Assembly (NCBI RefSeq): GCF_000474215.1
Contig: NZ_BAUC01000013.1
Location: 26,597-90,596, forward strand
Source: Edwardsiella hoshinae NBRC 105699 = ATCC 33379
Lineage (GTDB): Bacteria; Pseudomonadota; Gammaproteobacteria; Enterobacterales; Enterobacteriaceae
Reading direction: 5' to 3'
Length of the DNA stretch: 64,000 bases
Under the pieces are notes generated by a model. That model had not been told where the DNA came from. It searched no databases and saw only the letters and a program-made list of their open reading frames with translations. This document shows positions 18,407 through 28,867 of this stretch, one piece after another. How positions within the stretch are numbered: the first letter of the stretch is position 1; each line of letters begins with the position of its first letter. The position numbers were made by a program, and so were the translations under genes.

Positions 18407-19156
18407 ATGTCGCGTTTTGCAGAGAAAGTCGCCATTGTCTCCGGCGGCGCACAGGGCATTGGCAAAGCCATTGTCTGCGGGCTATTGCAGGAAGGTGTGC
18501 AGGCGGTGGTGATCGCCGATTGGCAGCCCGAGGCGCTAGCCGCCGTTCAGGCTGAGCTGGGGGAGCGCGTGTTTACCGTTCCCACTGATGTCAGTTGTCA
18601 GCAGGATGTCGCACAGCTGGTCGCGCAAACGCTGGAGCGTTACGGCCATATCGATCTGCTGTTCAACAACGCCGGGATCTGCCGTTACAACCTGTTTTTA
18701 GAGGAGAACGAACAAAACTGGGAAACCACCTTCAACGTTAACGTCAAGGGCATGTTTCTGCTGGGGCAGGCGGTCGCTCGTGCCATGGTAGAGCGCGGCA
18801 CTCGCGGGGCTATCGTCAATACGGCCTCGATCGCCTGTGAATTGGTCTCTGCCACCACCGCCGCCTACGCCGCATCCAAAGGCGCGGTAATGCAGTTAAC
18901 GCGAGTCATGGCGCTAGAGTTGGCTCAGCATGGCATTCGTGTTAATGCCTTTGGCCCAGGCTCCACACGAACCGACATGACGGCGCAAAGCCGCGCTAAC
19001 CCAAAACGTAAGGCGATGTTTATGTCCAAGCTGGTGGATCAACGCTACGGCGAACCCGATGAAATCGCCGCTGTCGCGCTGTTCCTGGCCAGCGACGAAG
19101 CCAGCTTTATCAACGGTGCACTCTATTACGTCGATGGCGGATACCGTGTCCAGTAA
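18407..19156 (+). CDS. Short-chain dehydrogenase/reductase (SDR), copy 1
   Basis: A 249-residue classical SDR. The Rossmann motif GGAQGIGK lies near residue 13, NNAG near 88, the catalytic Ser in NTASIA and YAASKGA (Tyr-x-x-x-Lys) near 152-158. An acidic Asp-Trp after beta-2 (VIADWQPE) suggests NAD rather than NADP. It starts at ATG 18407 with GGAGG 6 bases upstream; the frame runs 10 codons further up without support. It is first in an operon with a second SDR, two EthD proteins and a transporter, behind a sigma-54 promoter. Expected role: oxidising or reducing a hydroxyl/keto group of the same compound the OYE enzymes act on. Confidence 0.88.
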   Translation: MSRFAEKVAIVSGGAQGIGKAIVCGLLQEGVQAVVIADWQPEALAAVQAELGERVFTVPTDVSCQQDVAQLVAQTLERYGHIDLLFNNAGICRYNLFLEENEQNWETTFNVNVKGMFLLGQAVARAMVERGTRGAIVNTASIACELVSATTAAYAASKGAVMQLTRVMALELAQHGIRVNAFGPGSTRTDMTAQSRANPKRKAMFMSKLVDQRYGEPDEIAAVALFLASDEASFINGALYYVDGGYRVQ

Positions 19157-19186
19157 GCCCCCATTACGTTAAAGGAGAATCATGCC

Positions 19187-19933
19187 ATGACACGTTTTAA
19201 CGACAAGATAGTGCTGGTCACTGGCGGTGCGAGCGGGTTGGGCGAGAATCTGGTACGCCGCCTCGCCCAGGAGGGGGCTCGCATCGCGCTGGCCGATAAC
19301 GATCCCCTCGCTGCCCAGGCCGTGTGCGATACCCTGCCCGAGCTCGCCTTTCCCTTCCATTGCGATGTCAGCGATCACGCGTCTGTGAACCAGATGGTCA
19401 GCGCCGTCATCAACCAATTTGGCCGTATCGATATTCTGTTTAACCATGCCGGCATCGGCCTATTCACTCCGTTTCTGGAGATCAGCGAAACGGCCTGGCG
19501 CAAAGTGATCGACGTCAATCTGACCGGTTGTTTCCTGGTCGGCCAGGCGGTAGCGCGCGAAATGGTTCGCTTAGGGATCCGCGGAACCATCGTCAACACG
19601 GCGTCGATAGGCGCGCTACGCGCCACGCCCTACTCCGCCGCCTATGGCCCCAGCAAAGCCGGCGTGGTGCAACTGACTCGCCTGATGTCACTGGAGCTCG
19701 CCCCCCATGGTATTCGGGTCAACGCCGTATGCCCTGGCTCCGCCATCACGCCACTGACGGAGGCGACGCGCAACAACCCCGAAAAATACCAACGCATGCT
19801 GAGCAAATACAGTATGGGGCGCTTCGCCTATCCGGACGAAATCACGAGTGTGATGCTATTTCTCGCCTCGGAGCAAGCCTCCTACGTCCACGGCGATAGC
19901 TACATCGTTGACAGCGGTTATACCACCCACTAA
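19187..19933 (+). CDS. Short-chain dehydrogenase/reductase (SDR), copy 2
   Basis: A 248-residue classical SDR with TGGASGLGE near residue 12, NHAG in place of NNAG, NTASIGA and the catalytic YGPSKAG. ALADNDP after beta-2 again favours NAD. It is alike but not nearly identical to the SDR 30 bp upstream (shared FLVGQAVAREM and HGIRVNAVCPGS-type segments), so an old duplication is likely. The start ATG has AAAGGAG upstream. The NNAG-to-NHAG change touches a residue that normally stabilises the central sheet and the proton relay, so activity or geometry may differ from copy 1. Confidence 0.87.
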   Translation: MTRFNDKIVLVTGGASGLGENLVRRLAQEGARIALADNDPLAAQAVCDTLPELAFPFHCDVSDHASVNQMVSAVINQFGRIDILFNHAGIGLFTPFLEISETAWRKVIDVNLTGCFLVGQAVAREMVRLGIRGTIVNTASIGALRATPYSAAYGPSKAGVVQLTRLMSLELAPHGIRVNAVCPGSAITPLTEATRNNPEKYQRMLSKYSMGRFAYPDEITSVMLFLASEQASYVHGDSYIVDSGYTTH

Positions 19934-19957
19934 TCGCCCGACGACGGAGAACGGATC

Positions 19958-20680
19958 ATGATTACACGTATGGGGATCGTTACGCGGCGGCAGGATCTCA
20001 ACCAAGAGCGATTTCTTCATCACTGGCGTGAGGTGCATGCCCCGATCGTCTGCGCCATGACGGGGCTCCGCCGCTACCAGCAAAACCGCGTCATCGACTG
20101 CCGTCAACACGGTATTCACTTCGCCCAAGACGAGCATGACACGCTGAAAGTCGACGGTTTTTCCGAGCTGTGGTTTGACGATCTGCATGCCATGCAGCGC
20201 GGGATTGCCTCTCAAGCGGCCGCCGCCCAAGCCGATCTCTCGCTGTTCGCTCAGACGTGTCCGGTGGTGATCTTGCTTAAGCGCGCAGTCGTTACCTTGC
20301 CGACTCCGCCCTCAGCCAACTGGATTAAACGCATTACCTTCCTACGGCGCCGAGCGGAGATAAGCGCGGAAACATTCCAAAACGCGTGGTTTGGCCCCCA
20401 CGCCGAGATGGTCAAACAGATGCCCGGCGTCATCGGCTATAACCAGAACATGATTGTGGATCGCTGGATAAATGGCGTATCCGTGCCGTATGAAGACTAC
20501 CCCTATGATGGGATTGTCGAATTTTGGTTTGCCGACCTGGCTAGTCTGGAAGCCAGCTTTGCCTCACCCGCCTATGCACAAACCGCCGCCCATGGACAGA
20601 CCTTCATCGCCACCATGACCACCTTTCTCGTCGAAACCACGTCTATCTTAGACCGCGCGCCATTGGAGAGCACACCATGA
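19958..20680 (+). CDS. EthD-domain protein, two tandem domains
   Basis: 240 residues folding by pattern into two EthD (dimeric alpha-beta barrel) units. The first has FLHHWREVHAPIVCAMTGLRRY near 20-41, the second FQNAWFGPHAEMVKQMPGVIGYNQN near 143-167. Both follow the EthD pattern F-x3-W-x3-H-x9-G-x3-Y. EthD proteins accompany ether and aromatic degradation genes and their chemistry is poorly defined, so a catalytic or shielding role here is open. It starts at ATG 19958 with CGGAG upstream; its 3' end overlaps the next gene in an ATGA junction, indicating coupled translation. Confidence 0.8.
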   Translation: MITRMGIVTRRQDLNQERFLHHWREVHAPIVCAMTGLRRYQQNRVIDCRQHGIHFAQDEHDTLKVDGFSELWFDDLHAMQRGIASQAAAAQADLSLFAQTCPVVILLKRAVVTLPTPPSANWIKRITFLRRRAEISAETFQNAWFGPHAEMVKQMPGVIGYNQNMIVDRWINGVSVPYEDYPYDGIVEFWFADLASLEASFASPAYAQTAAHGQTFIATMTTFLVETTSILDRAPLESTP

Positions 20681-21369
20681 TCACCTGCTGGGAATTACTT
20701 ACGCGCAGCCAGATGTCACAAACCGATACGCTTTCCCTTACCCACCACGATCCGCGCATCGCCGCACAGAGCTTCCCTCTACTGCGTCGTCTAGTACGGC
20801 ACCGCGTGATCGACGCAGAACAGCGTGGCGTCGACTTCCCTCGCTGCCCTGTCGATGCCGATCTGTTGCTGGAAATAGAGTGCGATGATCTGTTTCAGTT
20901 GATGCAGGCTGACGACACAGCGCCGCTGCAAACACTGAGGCGCATGAATGCGCTGGAGGCGACCCAGCCCCCATCCATCCGCTTGATCACCCTGAAAAAT
21001 AGCATTATCCCCATACCAGACAATGTTCCCTCACTGCTTAAACGCGTCTCGTTTATTCAGCGTCGTCCGGAGATCACGCCCCAACAGTTCCGCCATGAAT
21101 GGTGGAATATCCACGGTGATTATGTGCGTGATTTTAAAGGCGTTCGCGGCTATCAGCAAAGTCTGATCCTAGGACGCAGCCTCGCCGGGCGCAACTGTAG
21201 CTACGATGAGGTTGCCATCGATGGCATTGTCGAACTCTATTTCGACGATCTGTCTGCCCTAGAGGCCGATTTTGCTTCAGAGGCCGGACAACGGGCGCAA
21301 CACCATGGACACCGCTTTCTACGGGCCGTCTCGACCTATCTGGTAGAACAAGATCGGCTCATTCCCTAA
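20677..21369 (+). CDS. EthD-domain protein, C-terminal domain intact
   Basis: 230 residues. The C-terminal half carries a good EthD domain (FIQRRPEITPQQFRHEWWNIHGDYV, then GVRGYQQS); the N-terminal half lacks the W-x3-H core and looks like a decayed or reshaped first domain. It keeps HRVIDAEQRGVDF, an echo of NRVIDCRQHGIHF in the preceding protein, so the two genes are duplicates. Start ATG 20677 overlaps the previous stop by four bases. A hetero-oligomer of the two products is plausible, but that is inference. Confidence 0.75.
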   Translation: MITCWELLTRSQMSQTDTLSLTHHDPRIAAQSFPLLRRLVRHRVIDAEQRGVDFPRCPVDADLLLEIECDDLFQLMQADDTAPLQTLRRMNALEATQPPSIRLITLKNSIIPIPDNVPSLLKRVSFIQRRPEITPQQFRHEWWNIHGDYVRDFKGVRGYQQSLILGRSLAGRNCSYDEVAIDGIVELYFDDLSALEADFASEAGQRAQHHGHRFLRAVSTYLVEQDRLIP

Positions 21370-21406
21370 CCGGATCCGCCATGCGACATACAGGCTGGGA
21401 GGTGCT

Positions 21407-22642
21407 ATGCAGCGCTGGTTTATTTTATTAGCCTCAGGGGTCATTCTGTGCCAAGTGTCTTATATCAATATCTGGAGCCTGTTCCAGCAACCCCTGCTCG
21501 CCTATATCCCAGGATCGACCATTTCCCAAGTCGTACTGGTCTACTCACTCCTGCTGATTTTTATTGGGCTGACGGCGCCCTTTGCCGGGCGGATGATGGA
21601 CAAGTTTGGGCCGCGCATCGTCATCAGCGGAGGGTGCGCCGCATGGGCGCTGGCCTGGTATCTGGCCTCATTCTCTAGCCAGATGTGGCACCTGTATCTT
21701 ACTGCCGGGATCCTGGCGGGGATTGCCGATGGCTTTATCTACACCAACTGCGTGGTCAACGTGGTGCGCTGGTTTCCGGATAAAAAAGGACTGGCCGGCG
21801 GCGTCATCGTCGCTTTCGCATCGCTGGGTCCTTTCATTTGGAAACCGATCGCGATGGCCTACTTCGATCCGAGCCACCCCACCGCATTCTACGCGCTTTC
21901 GGCGCTGATCTTCCTGCTAACCATGGTACTGCTGGCGCTGTTTCTTTCTGCGCCGCCCACCGACTATCAACCAGCGAGCAGCCGCCAAGGAAACGGGGCA
22001 CCGCCATCCGCGCCGCTCAACACCCCCTCGATTTCCCCCAAGGGAATGGTGCGCGACCCGGCCTTCTATGTGGTGTTTCCCACCTTTAGCTTGGCAGTCG
22101 GTTCCGGCGCGGTGATGGTGGGACATTCGGTCGCTATCGCGGTCAATCAGTTGGGGCTAGACTTGGCCGATGCCGCCTCAACGGTCACCGTATTCGCCTT
22201 GTTTAATCTGGCCGGGCGCCTACTCTGGGGAGCGCTCTCTGATCGCTTCGGCCGCTTTATCTGCCAAGCAGCCATCTTTGCCCTCTACTGCCTTGGCGCC
22301 TTGGCGCTGATGCGCGCCGACACCTACCTGCTCTTCATGGCGGGCTGCGCCACTTTCGCCCTGTGTTGGGGCGGCTCCTACGCCATCTATCCGGCCATGA
22401 TCTCGGAGCTGTGGGGCAGTCAGCATCTGGGCGTCAACTACGGCATTCTGTACCTGCTGGGGCCGGCGAGCGGCAGCCTGATCTTTCCGCGTATAGCAGC
22501 ACAGGCCTACGAACAATCCGGCTCCTATGCCCAGGCCTACTACGCTATTATCGTTATCGCCCTGATCAGCCTCGTCGGCATGCTATGGTTGCAGAGGCAA
22601 TACAAAAGGACACGGTTACACAAACAGAAGGAATGCGTTTAA
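21407..22642 (+). CDS. MFS transporter, OFA (oxalate/formate antiporter-like) type
   Basis: A 411-residue inner-membrane protein with 12 predicted helices. The OFA-like features are an N-terminal W-S-L-F-Q-Q-P segment in TM1, GRMMDKFGPR between TM2 and TM3, and LWGALSDRFGRF in the second half after a soluble central loop (about 185-215). It starts at ATG 21407 with GGAGG 6 bases before it. As the last structural gene of the sigma-54 operon it probably imports, or exchanges, the carboxylated substrate of the reductases. The specificity cannot be read from sequence. Confidence 0.82.
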   Translation: MQRWFILLASGVILCQVSYINIWSLFQQPLLAYIPGSTISQVVLVYSLLLIFIGLTAPFAGRMMDKFGPRIVISGGCAAWALAWYLASFSSQMWHLYLTAGILAGIADGFIYTNCVVNVVRWFPDKKGLAGGVIVAFASLGPFIWKPIAMAYFDPSHPTAFYALSALIFLLTMVLLALFLSAPPTDYQPASSRQGNGAPPSAPLNTPSISPKGMVRDPAFYVVFPTFSLAVGSGAVMVGHSVAIAVNQLGLDLADAASTVTVFALFNLAGRLLWGALSDRFGRFICQAAIFALYCLGALALMRADTYLLFMAGCATFALCWGGSYAIYPAMISELWGSQHLGVNYGILYLLGPASGSLIFPRIAAQAYEQSGSYAQAYYAIIVIALISLVGMLWLQRQYKRTRLHKQKECV

Positions 22643-22779
22643 TAAGTTGTATTTATTGAAAATATTAAAATAACTGGCGGTTGTGGGCGCGATCATAAAG
22701 CAACAGAAAAGCGTTATCGCCCAGAAAGGGGCTTTGTTACCCTGCCTTGCAGGATATCTCCGCATAGGCTGGGGGCTAT

Positions 22780-24201
22780 ATGCCAAAGCACCTCTCCGAC
22801 ACGATCTCATCCGCCCCAGCCATCGCTGCGGAGGTAGACTTAGTCGCGCTGCTCGCTGATCAGTGTATGAATGAATGGCTAATACAGATGGTCGAGCTGG
22901 GAGCCAGCATCGCCATCCTCGACCCTCATTTACACCTGCAACATGCGGTCGGCACGCATATACTTCCCCATGCCTGGCAGCCCGGTGTTATTGCGGCAAG
23001 CGCCGCTAGCCAGATCAGCGACGCGCATCCCGTAGCCTGGATCCCCCCAGGGAAACACAACTTGGCCTGTCTACGCGATTGGGCTAGCTATGCCTGGCTT
23101 CATCCCCCCTCTCACGCTACGCCACGTGCCATCCTCTGTGTCCTGTTACCCAAGCGGTTATATTCACCGATGTTTTTACTTATGATGCACCACTTTCGCT
23201 ACAACCTCAGCCAAGCAAACGCCAGCGCAGCAAGAGCCAGCAGCGCTGCCACAATACAACAGGATGATGCGGTAGATGGTCTGATCGGTAACGCGCCCGC
23301 GTTCCTATTAGCCAAAAATACGATGCTGCGTGTCGCCCGTGGTGACAGCTCTATTATGTTGAGTGGAGAAAGCGGCAGTGGTAAAGAGCTCTTCGCCCGG
23401 GCGATCCATCGCCACAGCCCGCGCGCCGCCCGTCCCTTTGTCGCCATCAATTGTAGCGCGATCCCCAGCAGCCTGATCAGCAGCGAACTCTTCGGCTATC
23501 GCGACGGTGCCTTCACCGGTGCTCGGCGCGGCGGTGCCAGCGGCCAATTTGAGTCGGCCAACGGCGGAACGCTGCTGCTGGATGAAATCGGTGAGCTGCC
23601 GCTGGATGCCCAGGCCATCCTGTTGCGTGTACTGGAGGAGCGCTCGGTGGTGCGTCTGGGCGATCACCGCGCCATTCCCATCGATGTCCGCATCATTACC
23701 GCCACCAATCGTGACTTACAGCAAATGGTGCGGGAGCATACCTTTCGCCAGGATCTCTATTACCGGTTAAATGTCATTACTATCATGTTGCCCCCCTTGC
23801 GCCAGCGCCTACAGGATATTCCTTTGCTCGCCCACTTTTTTCTCCAACGCCTAAGTCATCGCCAACACCGCCCCGTCACCGCCATTGATGCTGATGCCAT
23901 GGCACGCCTGTGTGCCTACCATTGGCCTGGCAATATCCGCCAATTACGCAACGCGATTGAATGGGGGATCAACTTTGCCGAAGGCACCACACTGCGTAGC
24001 CACGACTTACCGCCAGAACTTAACCAACCGGACACGGATAGCGAAGCCGCAGAAAGGAACGCCTCTAGCTATGAAGCCTGGGAGCGGCGTCAGATATATG
24101 CCCTGATGCAGCGCTATCGCGCTAATAAGACACGCATCGCCCAGGTTCTAGGCATTTCCCGCAGCACGCTATATAAAAAAATCCGCCATTACGGATTGTA
24201 A
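22780..24201 (+). CDS. Sigma-54-dependent transcriptional activator (AcoR/DhaR-like)
   Basis: A 473-residue enhancer-binding protein. Residues 1-160 form an unassigned sensory domain with no receiver Asp pattern. The AAA+ core has Walker A GESGSGKE (196-203), the sigma-54 contact loop GAFTGA (243-248) and Walker B LLLDE (265-269). A Fis-type HTH ends the protein (RANKTRIAQVLGISRSTLYKKI). An intact GAFTGA means it should activate sigma-54 promoters, and two -24/-12 sites lie in the same cluster. The N-terminal domain probably senses the pathway substrate directly. Its last codons overlap a minus-strand terminator that serves secF. Confidence 0.9.
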   Translation: MPKHLSDTISSAPAIAAEVDLVALLADQCMNEWLIQMVELGASIAILDPHLHLQHAVGTHILPHAWQPGVIAASAASQISDAHPVAWIPPGKHNLACLRDWASYAWLHPPSHATPRAILCVLLPKRLYSPMFLLMMHHFRYNLSQANASAARASSAATIQQDDAVDGLIGNAPAFLLAKNTMLRVARGDSSIMLSGESGSGKELFARAIHRHSPRAARPFVAINCSAIPSSLISSELFGYRDGAFTGARRGGASGQFESANGGTLLLDEIGELPLDAQAILLRVLEERSVVRLGDHRAIPIDVRIITATNRDLQQMVREHTFRQDLYYRLNVITIMLPPLRQRLQDIPLLAHFFLQRLSHRQHRPVTAIDADAMARLCAYHWPGNIRQLRNAIEWGINFAEGTTLRSHDLPPELNQPDTDSEAAERNASSYEAWERRQIYALMQRYRANKTRIAQVLGISRSTLYKKIRHYGL

Positions 24202-24210
24202 TGGCGGATT
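24173..24210 (-). terminator. Terminator of the secDF transcript inside the activator's 3' end
   Basis: A 12-bp inverted repeat AATCCGCCATTA/TAATGGCGGATT (24180-24191 and 24199-24210) spans the activator stop codon. On the minus strand it is followed by a T-rich run, so it ends transcription coming from secF. In the plus direction no T-run follows. Confidence 0.75.
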
Positions 24211-24251
24211 GATCCTTCAGCACAGGCCGCCCTTGCGGCCCATCATGCCAC

Positions 24252-25220
24252 TTACGGCAACAGTGAAGGCTGGTCGGCTCCCTCTTTCTCCACCTTCTGC
24301 TGCAACATGTGCTCGCGCTTCATGCCCAGCTTCAGCGCCAACGCGGACGCGACGTAAATGGAGGAGATGGTACCGATGGAGACCCCGATCAGCATGGTCA
24401 GAGAGAAGCCTTTCAGCATCGCGCCGCCGAAAACGTACAGGCAGAGTACCACCACCAAGGTCGTTGCCGAGGTCATGATGGTACGGCTCAGGGTCTGGGT
24501 CAGCGAGACGTTCACGATCTCGTACGGTGTACCGCGGCGGATCTTGCGGAAGTTCTCACGAATACGGTCAGAGACCACGATGCTGTCGTTGAGCGAGTAA
24601 CCGATCACTGACATCAGCGATGCCACGATGGTCAGGTCGATCTCAATGTGGAACAACGACAGTACCCCAAGCGTAATCACCACATCGTGCGCCAATGCCA
24701 GCACCGCACCGAGCGCCAGACGCCACTCGAAACGGAAGCCGACGTAGATCAGGATACTGATCAGCGCCACCAGCAGCGCCATGCCGCCGGCCTGCGCCAA
24801 ATCGCTGCCCACGCTCGGCCCGACGAACTCGATACGCTTGACGGAGGCATCCCCTTGGATGACCTGCTTGACCACCGCCACGACATGATTGCCCAGTTCC
24901 TGGCCTTGGTTGCCGCTGATCGGCGCCATGCGGATCATGATGTCACGACTGCTGCCGAAGTTCTGCACCACCGGCTCGTCGAAGCCGGACTTGACCAAAG
25001 CCGCACGCATCGCATTGAGATCCGGGGCTTTCTCCACCGTCAGCTCAATCACCGTCCCGCCGGTGAAGTCCAGTCCCCAGTTGAAGCCCTTCACGTACAT
25101 CACCAGGCAGGACGCCAGCAGCAGCAACCCGGAGATAGTGAAGGCAACGTAGTCCCAGCGCATAAAGTCGATGACTTTACGCCCGTGGTTCAGTTGTTCA
25201 ACGCTATAATCTTGTGCCAT
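24252..25220 (-). CDS. secF: Protein translocase subunit SecF
   Basis: A 322-residue membrane subunit (E. coli 323) that uses proton motive force with SecD to assist export through SecYEG. It shows six-helix RND-like topology: an N-terminal helix, a periplasmic domain with [15 protein letters not shown], then the C-terminal block [48 protein letters not shown] and [14 protein letters not shown]. It sits 10 bp after secD and shares its transcript, which ends at the hairpin overlapping the neighbouring activator gene. Confidence 0.97.
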   Translation of the reverse strand: MAQDYSVEQLNHGRKVIDFMRWDYVAFTISGLLLLASCLVMYVKGFNWGLDFTGGTVIELTVEKAPDLNAMRAALVKSGFDEPVVQNFGSSRDIMIRMAPISGNQGQELGNHVVAVVKQVIQGDASVKRIEFVGPSVGSDLAQAGGMALLVALISILIYVGFRFEWRLALGAVLALAHDVVITLGVLSLFHIEIDLTIVASLMSVIGYSLNDSIVVSDRIRENFRKIRRGTPYEIVNVSLTQTLSRTIMTSATTLVVVLCLYVFGGAMLKGFSLTMLIGVSIGTISSIYVASALALKLGMKREHMLQQKVEKEGADQPSLLP

Positions 25221-25230
25221 TCCCTACCCC

Positions 25231-27087
25231 TTAGATAGACAGCTTGTTGATGCGCTTGCCGCCGTACAGCAGGTTGACAATGGCGCGCGTACCGACAATG
25301 GCGGTAAACATCGAGGTCGCCACACCGATAGCCGTAGTGATGGCGAAGCCCTTGATGGAGCCGGTACCCACGGCGTACAGGATCACGGCGGTGATCAGCG
25401 TGGTCACGTTGGCGTCGATGATACTGGAGAACGCGCCCTTGTAGCCCTCATGGATCGCCTGCTGCACGGTTCGCCCGTTGCGCAGCTCCTCCTTGATACG
25501 CTCGTTGATCAACACGTTGGCATCCACCGCCACCGCCAAGGTCAACACGATCCCCGCGATGCCTGGCATGGTCAGGGTTGCCCCCGGTAGCAGCGACATT
25601 ACCCCGACGATCATCACCAGGTTAGCCAGCAGCGCCGTGGTGGCGATCAGGCCAAACTTCTTGTAGAACACCACCATGAAGATGATGGAGGCCACCAGAC
25701 CCCATAGGCAGGCTTCCAGCCCCTGTTGGATGTTCTGCATCCCTAGGGTTGGGCCGATCGTCCGCTCTTCCACGATCTGGATCGGCGCGATCAGCGCACC
25801 GGCACGCAACAGCAAGGAGAGCTGACGCGCCTCGGCAGGGTTGTCGATGCCGGTGATACGGAAGCTGTTCCCCAGACGCGACTGGATCGTGGCGACGTTG
25901 ATCACTTCTTCCTGTTTCACCAGAATCGGCTTGCCGTTAGCATCTTTCTTACCGCTGTCCTTATACTCCACGAACAGGGTGGCCATCGGCTTACCGATGT
26001 TATCCTTAGTGAAGTTGGACATGGTGCTACCGCCGGCGCTATCGAGAGAGATATTCACCTGCGGGCGGTTGAACTCATCCTGGCTGGAGGTCGAGTCGGT
26101 AATATGGTCACCGGTCAAGATCACCCGCTTATACAGTACCACCGGACGACCGTCACGGGTGTACTTCACTTCGGAGTCGCCCGGAACACGGCCGCTCGCA
26201 GCGGCCTGCGCATCCACGTTGCTGTTCACCAGACGGAATTCCAAGGTGGCGGTTGCCCCGAGGATCTCTTTGGCGCGCGCGGTGTCTTGAATACCCGGCA
26301 GTTCGACGACGATGCGGTCAGCGCCCTGACGCTGCACCAGCGGCTCGGCGACACCCAGTTGGTTCACACGGTTACGGAGGATGTTAATGTTCTGCTGTAC
26401 CGCATATTCGCGGGCTTCGCGCAGACGATCATCGCTCATCACCGCTTTCAGCGTGGTATCGCCCACGTTGCTGAACACCAGATCGCGATGGCGTGACGAC
26501 AGATAGTCATTCGCCTGGCTACGCGCCGCGGCATCACGGAAATGGATTTCTACCCCACCGCTGGCGGGATCGGGCAGCTTACGAATGGTAGAATAGGCGA
26601 TGCCTTTCTCACGCAGATCGCTGCGCAGCGTATCCATGGTCTGCTCTTGCAACTTGCTCAGCGCAGTGTCCATGTCTACCTGCATCAAGAAATGCACGCC
26701 ACCACGCAGGTCGAGACCCAGCTTCATCGGCTCGGCGCCGATCATCTCCATCCACTTCGGCGTAGCGGGAGCCAGGTTCAGCGCCACAACATATTTGTCA
26801 CCCAGCGTGTCGACCAGCGCCTCACGCGCCCGCAGCTGAATGTCGGTATCAGTAAAGCGTGCCAGGATGGCACCATTTTCCAGCGCAATGGATTTGCTGG
26901 GGATATGCTGCTTTTCCAGCACATCACGGACTTGGACCAGTGTTGACTCACTGGCGGCGACACCGCGCGCGCCAGTGATTTGAACAGCCGGATCCTCGCC
27001 ATAAAGGTTAGGGAGCGCATATAGCAGACCGATGACCAACGCCACGATCAGCATGATGTACTTCCACAAAGGATAACGGTTTAACAC
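25231..27087 (-). CDS. secD: Protein translocase subunit SecD
   Basis: A 618-residue partner of SecF (E. coli 615). The N-terminal helix is followed by a large periplasmic P1 domain ([16 protein letters not shown] near 118-133) and six C-terminal helices with [29 protein letters not shown], the conserved proton-path region containing Asp. The motif [12 protein letters not shown] segment appears as [16 protein letters not shown] near the end. It follows yajC by 27 bp in the yajC-secD-secF operon and shows no truncation. Confidence 0.97.
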   Translation of the reverse strand: MLNRYPLWKYIMLIVALVIGLLYALPNLYGEDPAVQITGARGVAASESTLVQVRDVLEKQHIPSKSIALENGAILARFTDTDIQLRAREALVDTLGDKYVVALNLAPATPKWMEMIGAEPMKLGLDLRGGVHFLMQVDMDTALSKLQEQTMDTLRSDLREKGIAYSTIRKLPDPASGGVEIHFRDAAARSQANDYLSSRHRDLVFSNVGDTTLKAVMSDDRLREAREYAVQQNINILRNRVNQLGVAEPLVQRQGADRIVVELPGIQDTARAKEILGATATLEFRLVNSNVDAQAAASGRVPGDSEVKYTRDGRPVVLYKRVILTGDHITDSTSSQDEFNRPQVNISLDSAGGSTMSNFTKDNIGKPMATLFVEYKDSGKKDANGKPILVKQEEVINVATIQSRLGNSFRITGIDNPAEARQLSLLLRAGALIAPIQIVEERTIGPTLGMQNIQQGLEACLWGLVASIIFMVVFYKKFGLIATTALLANLVMIVGVMSLLPGATLTMPGIAGIVLTLAVAVDANVLINERIKEELRNGRTVQQAIHEGYKGAFSSIIDANVTTLITAVILYAVGTGSIKGFAITTAIGVATSMFTAIVGTRAIVNLLYGGKRINKLSI

Positions 27088-27114
27088 GGCAGTTCCCTTA
27101 GGGAAAATCGAAAA

Positions 27115-27447
27115 TTACAGCGCTTTCATCGTACCTTTCGGCAGGACAGCGGTCACGAAGTCACGCTTGATGATCACTTCGGTAGTGTCATTCAGCGCAA
27201 TGGCGATGTAGCCGGTTTCAGCCACTTTGGTCACCCGGCCAATCAGACCACCGTTGGTCAACACCTCGTCACCCTTACCGATGGAATCCATCAGTTTCTT
27301 ATGTTCCTTGGCGCGTTTTTGCTGCGGACGCAGGATCATAAAGTAGAAAATCAGGCCGAATACCACCAGCATGATCACCAGAGAGTACGGACTACCCTGC
27401 GCCGGAGCCCCTGCAGATGCAACAGCGTCAGAAATGAATAAACTCAT
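27115..27447 (-). CDS. yajC: Sec translocon accessory protein YajC
   Basis: A 110-residue single-pass inner-membrane protein of the SecDF-YajC complex. One helix (LVIMLVVFGLIFYFMIL, about residues 21-37) precedes a basic cytoplasmic tail PQQKRAKEHKKLMDSIGKGDEVL, nearly identical to E. coli. ATG 27447, giving MSLFISDAVASAG, was chosen over an in-frame start 5 codons upstream because AGGGAT lies 6 bases before it and the N-terminus matches the family. Confidence 0.96.
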   Translation of the reverse strand: MSLFISDAVASAGAPAQGSPYSLVIMLVVFGLIFYFMILRPQQKRAKEHKKLMDSIGKGDEVLTNGGLIGRVTKVAETGYIAIALNDTTEVIIKRDFVTAVLPKGTMKAL

Positions 27448-27585
27448 CGAAATATCCCTCATTAATTACTATAGATAGCAACAACACACTGCCAAAGCAC
27501 TGTAAGTGCATTAAATCGGCCAGATCCATTTCCCGACCGACCTAACTTTTTCACGCTACCGGCCCCTCCTTTCGCCCGCAGGCGA

Positions 27586-28758
<1,173 letters not shown>

Positions 28759-28830
28759 TCATGCCCTTGCGGCATTCCCGACGCAGCGGGAAACCGACTT
28801 GCTGGCACCGCTCGGCGCCGCGTTGAGGCG

Positions 28831-28856
28831 AAAAATGACCCGCCGCATGGGGCGGG
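28831..28856 (-). terminator. Terminator-like hairpin between queA and tgt
   Basis: On the minus strand CCCGCC/GGCGGG with a 6-base loop is followed by TCATTTTT. It lies 12 bp after the queA stop and 108 bp before the tgt GTG, leaving room for a separate tgt promoter. Confidence 0.6.
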
Positions 28857-28867
28857 CCGCGTCATGA

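Noticed and set aside
13882..22642. Naming the OYE/SDR/transporter cluster as a bile-acid dehydroxylation (bai) operon
   Set aside because: The enzyme classes match BaiCD, BaiH, BaiA and BaiG only in general type. There is no BaiB ligase, BaiE dehydratase or BaiF transferase, and EthD proteins are foreign to that pathway.
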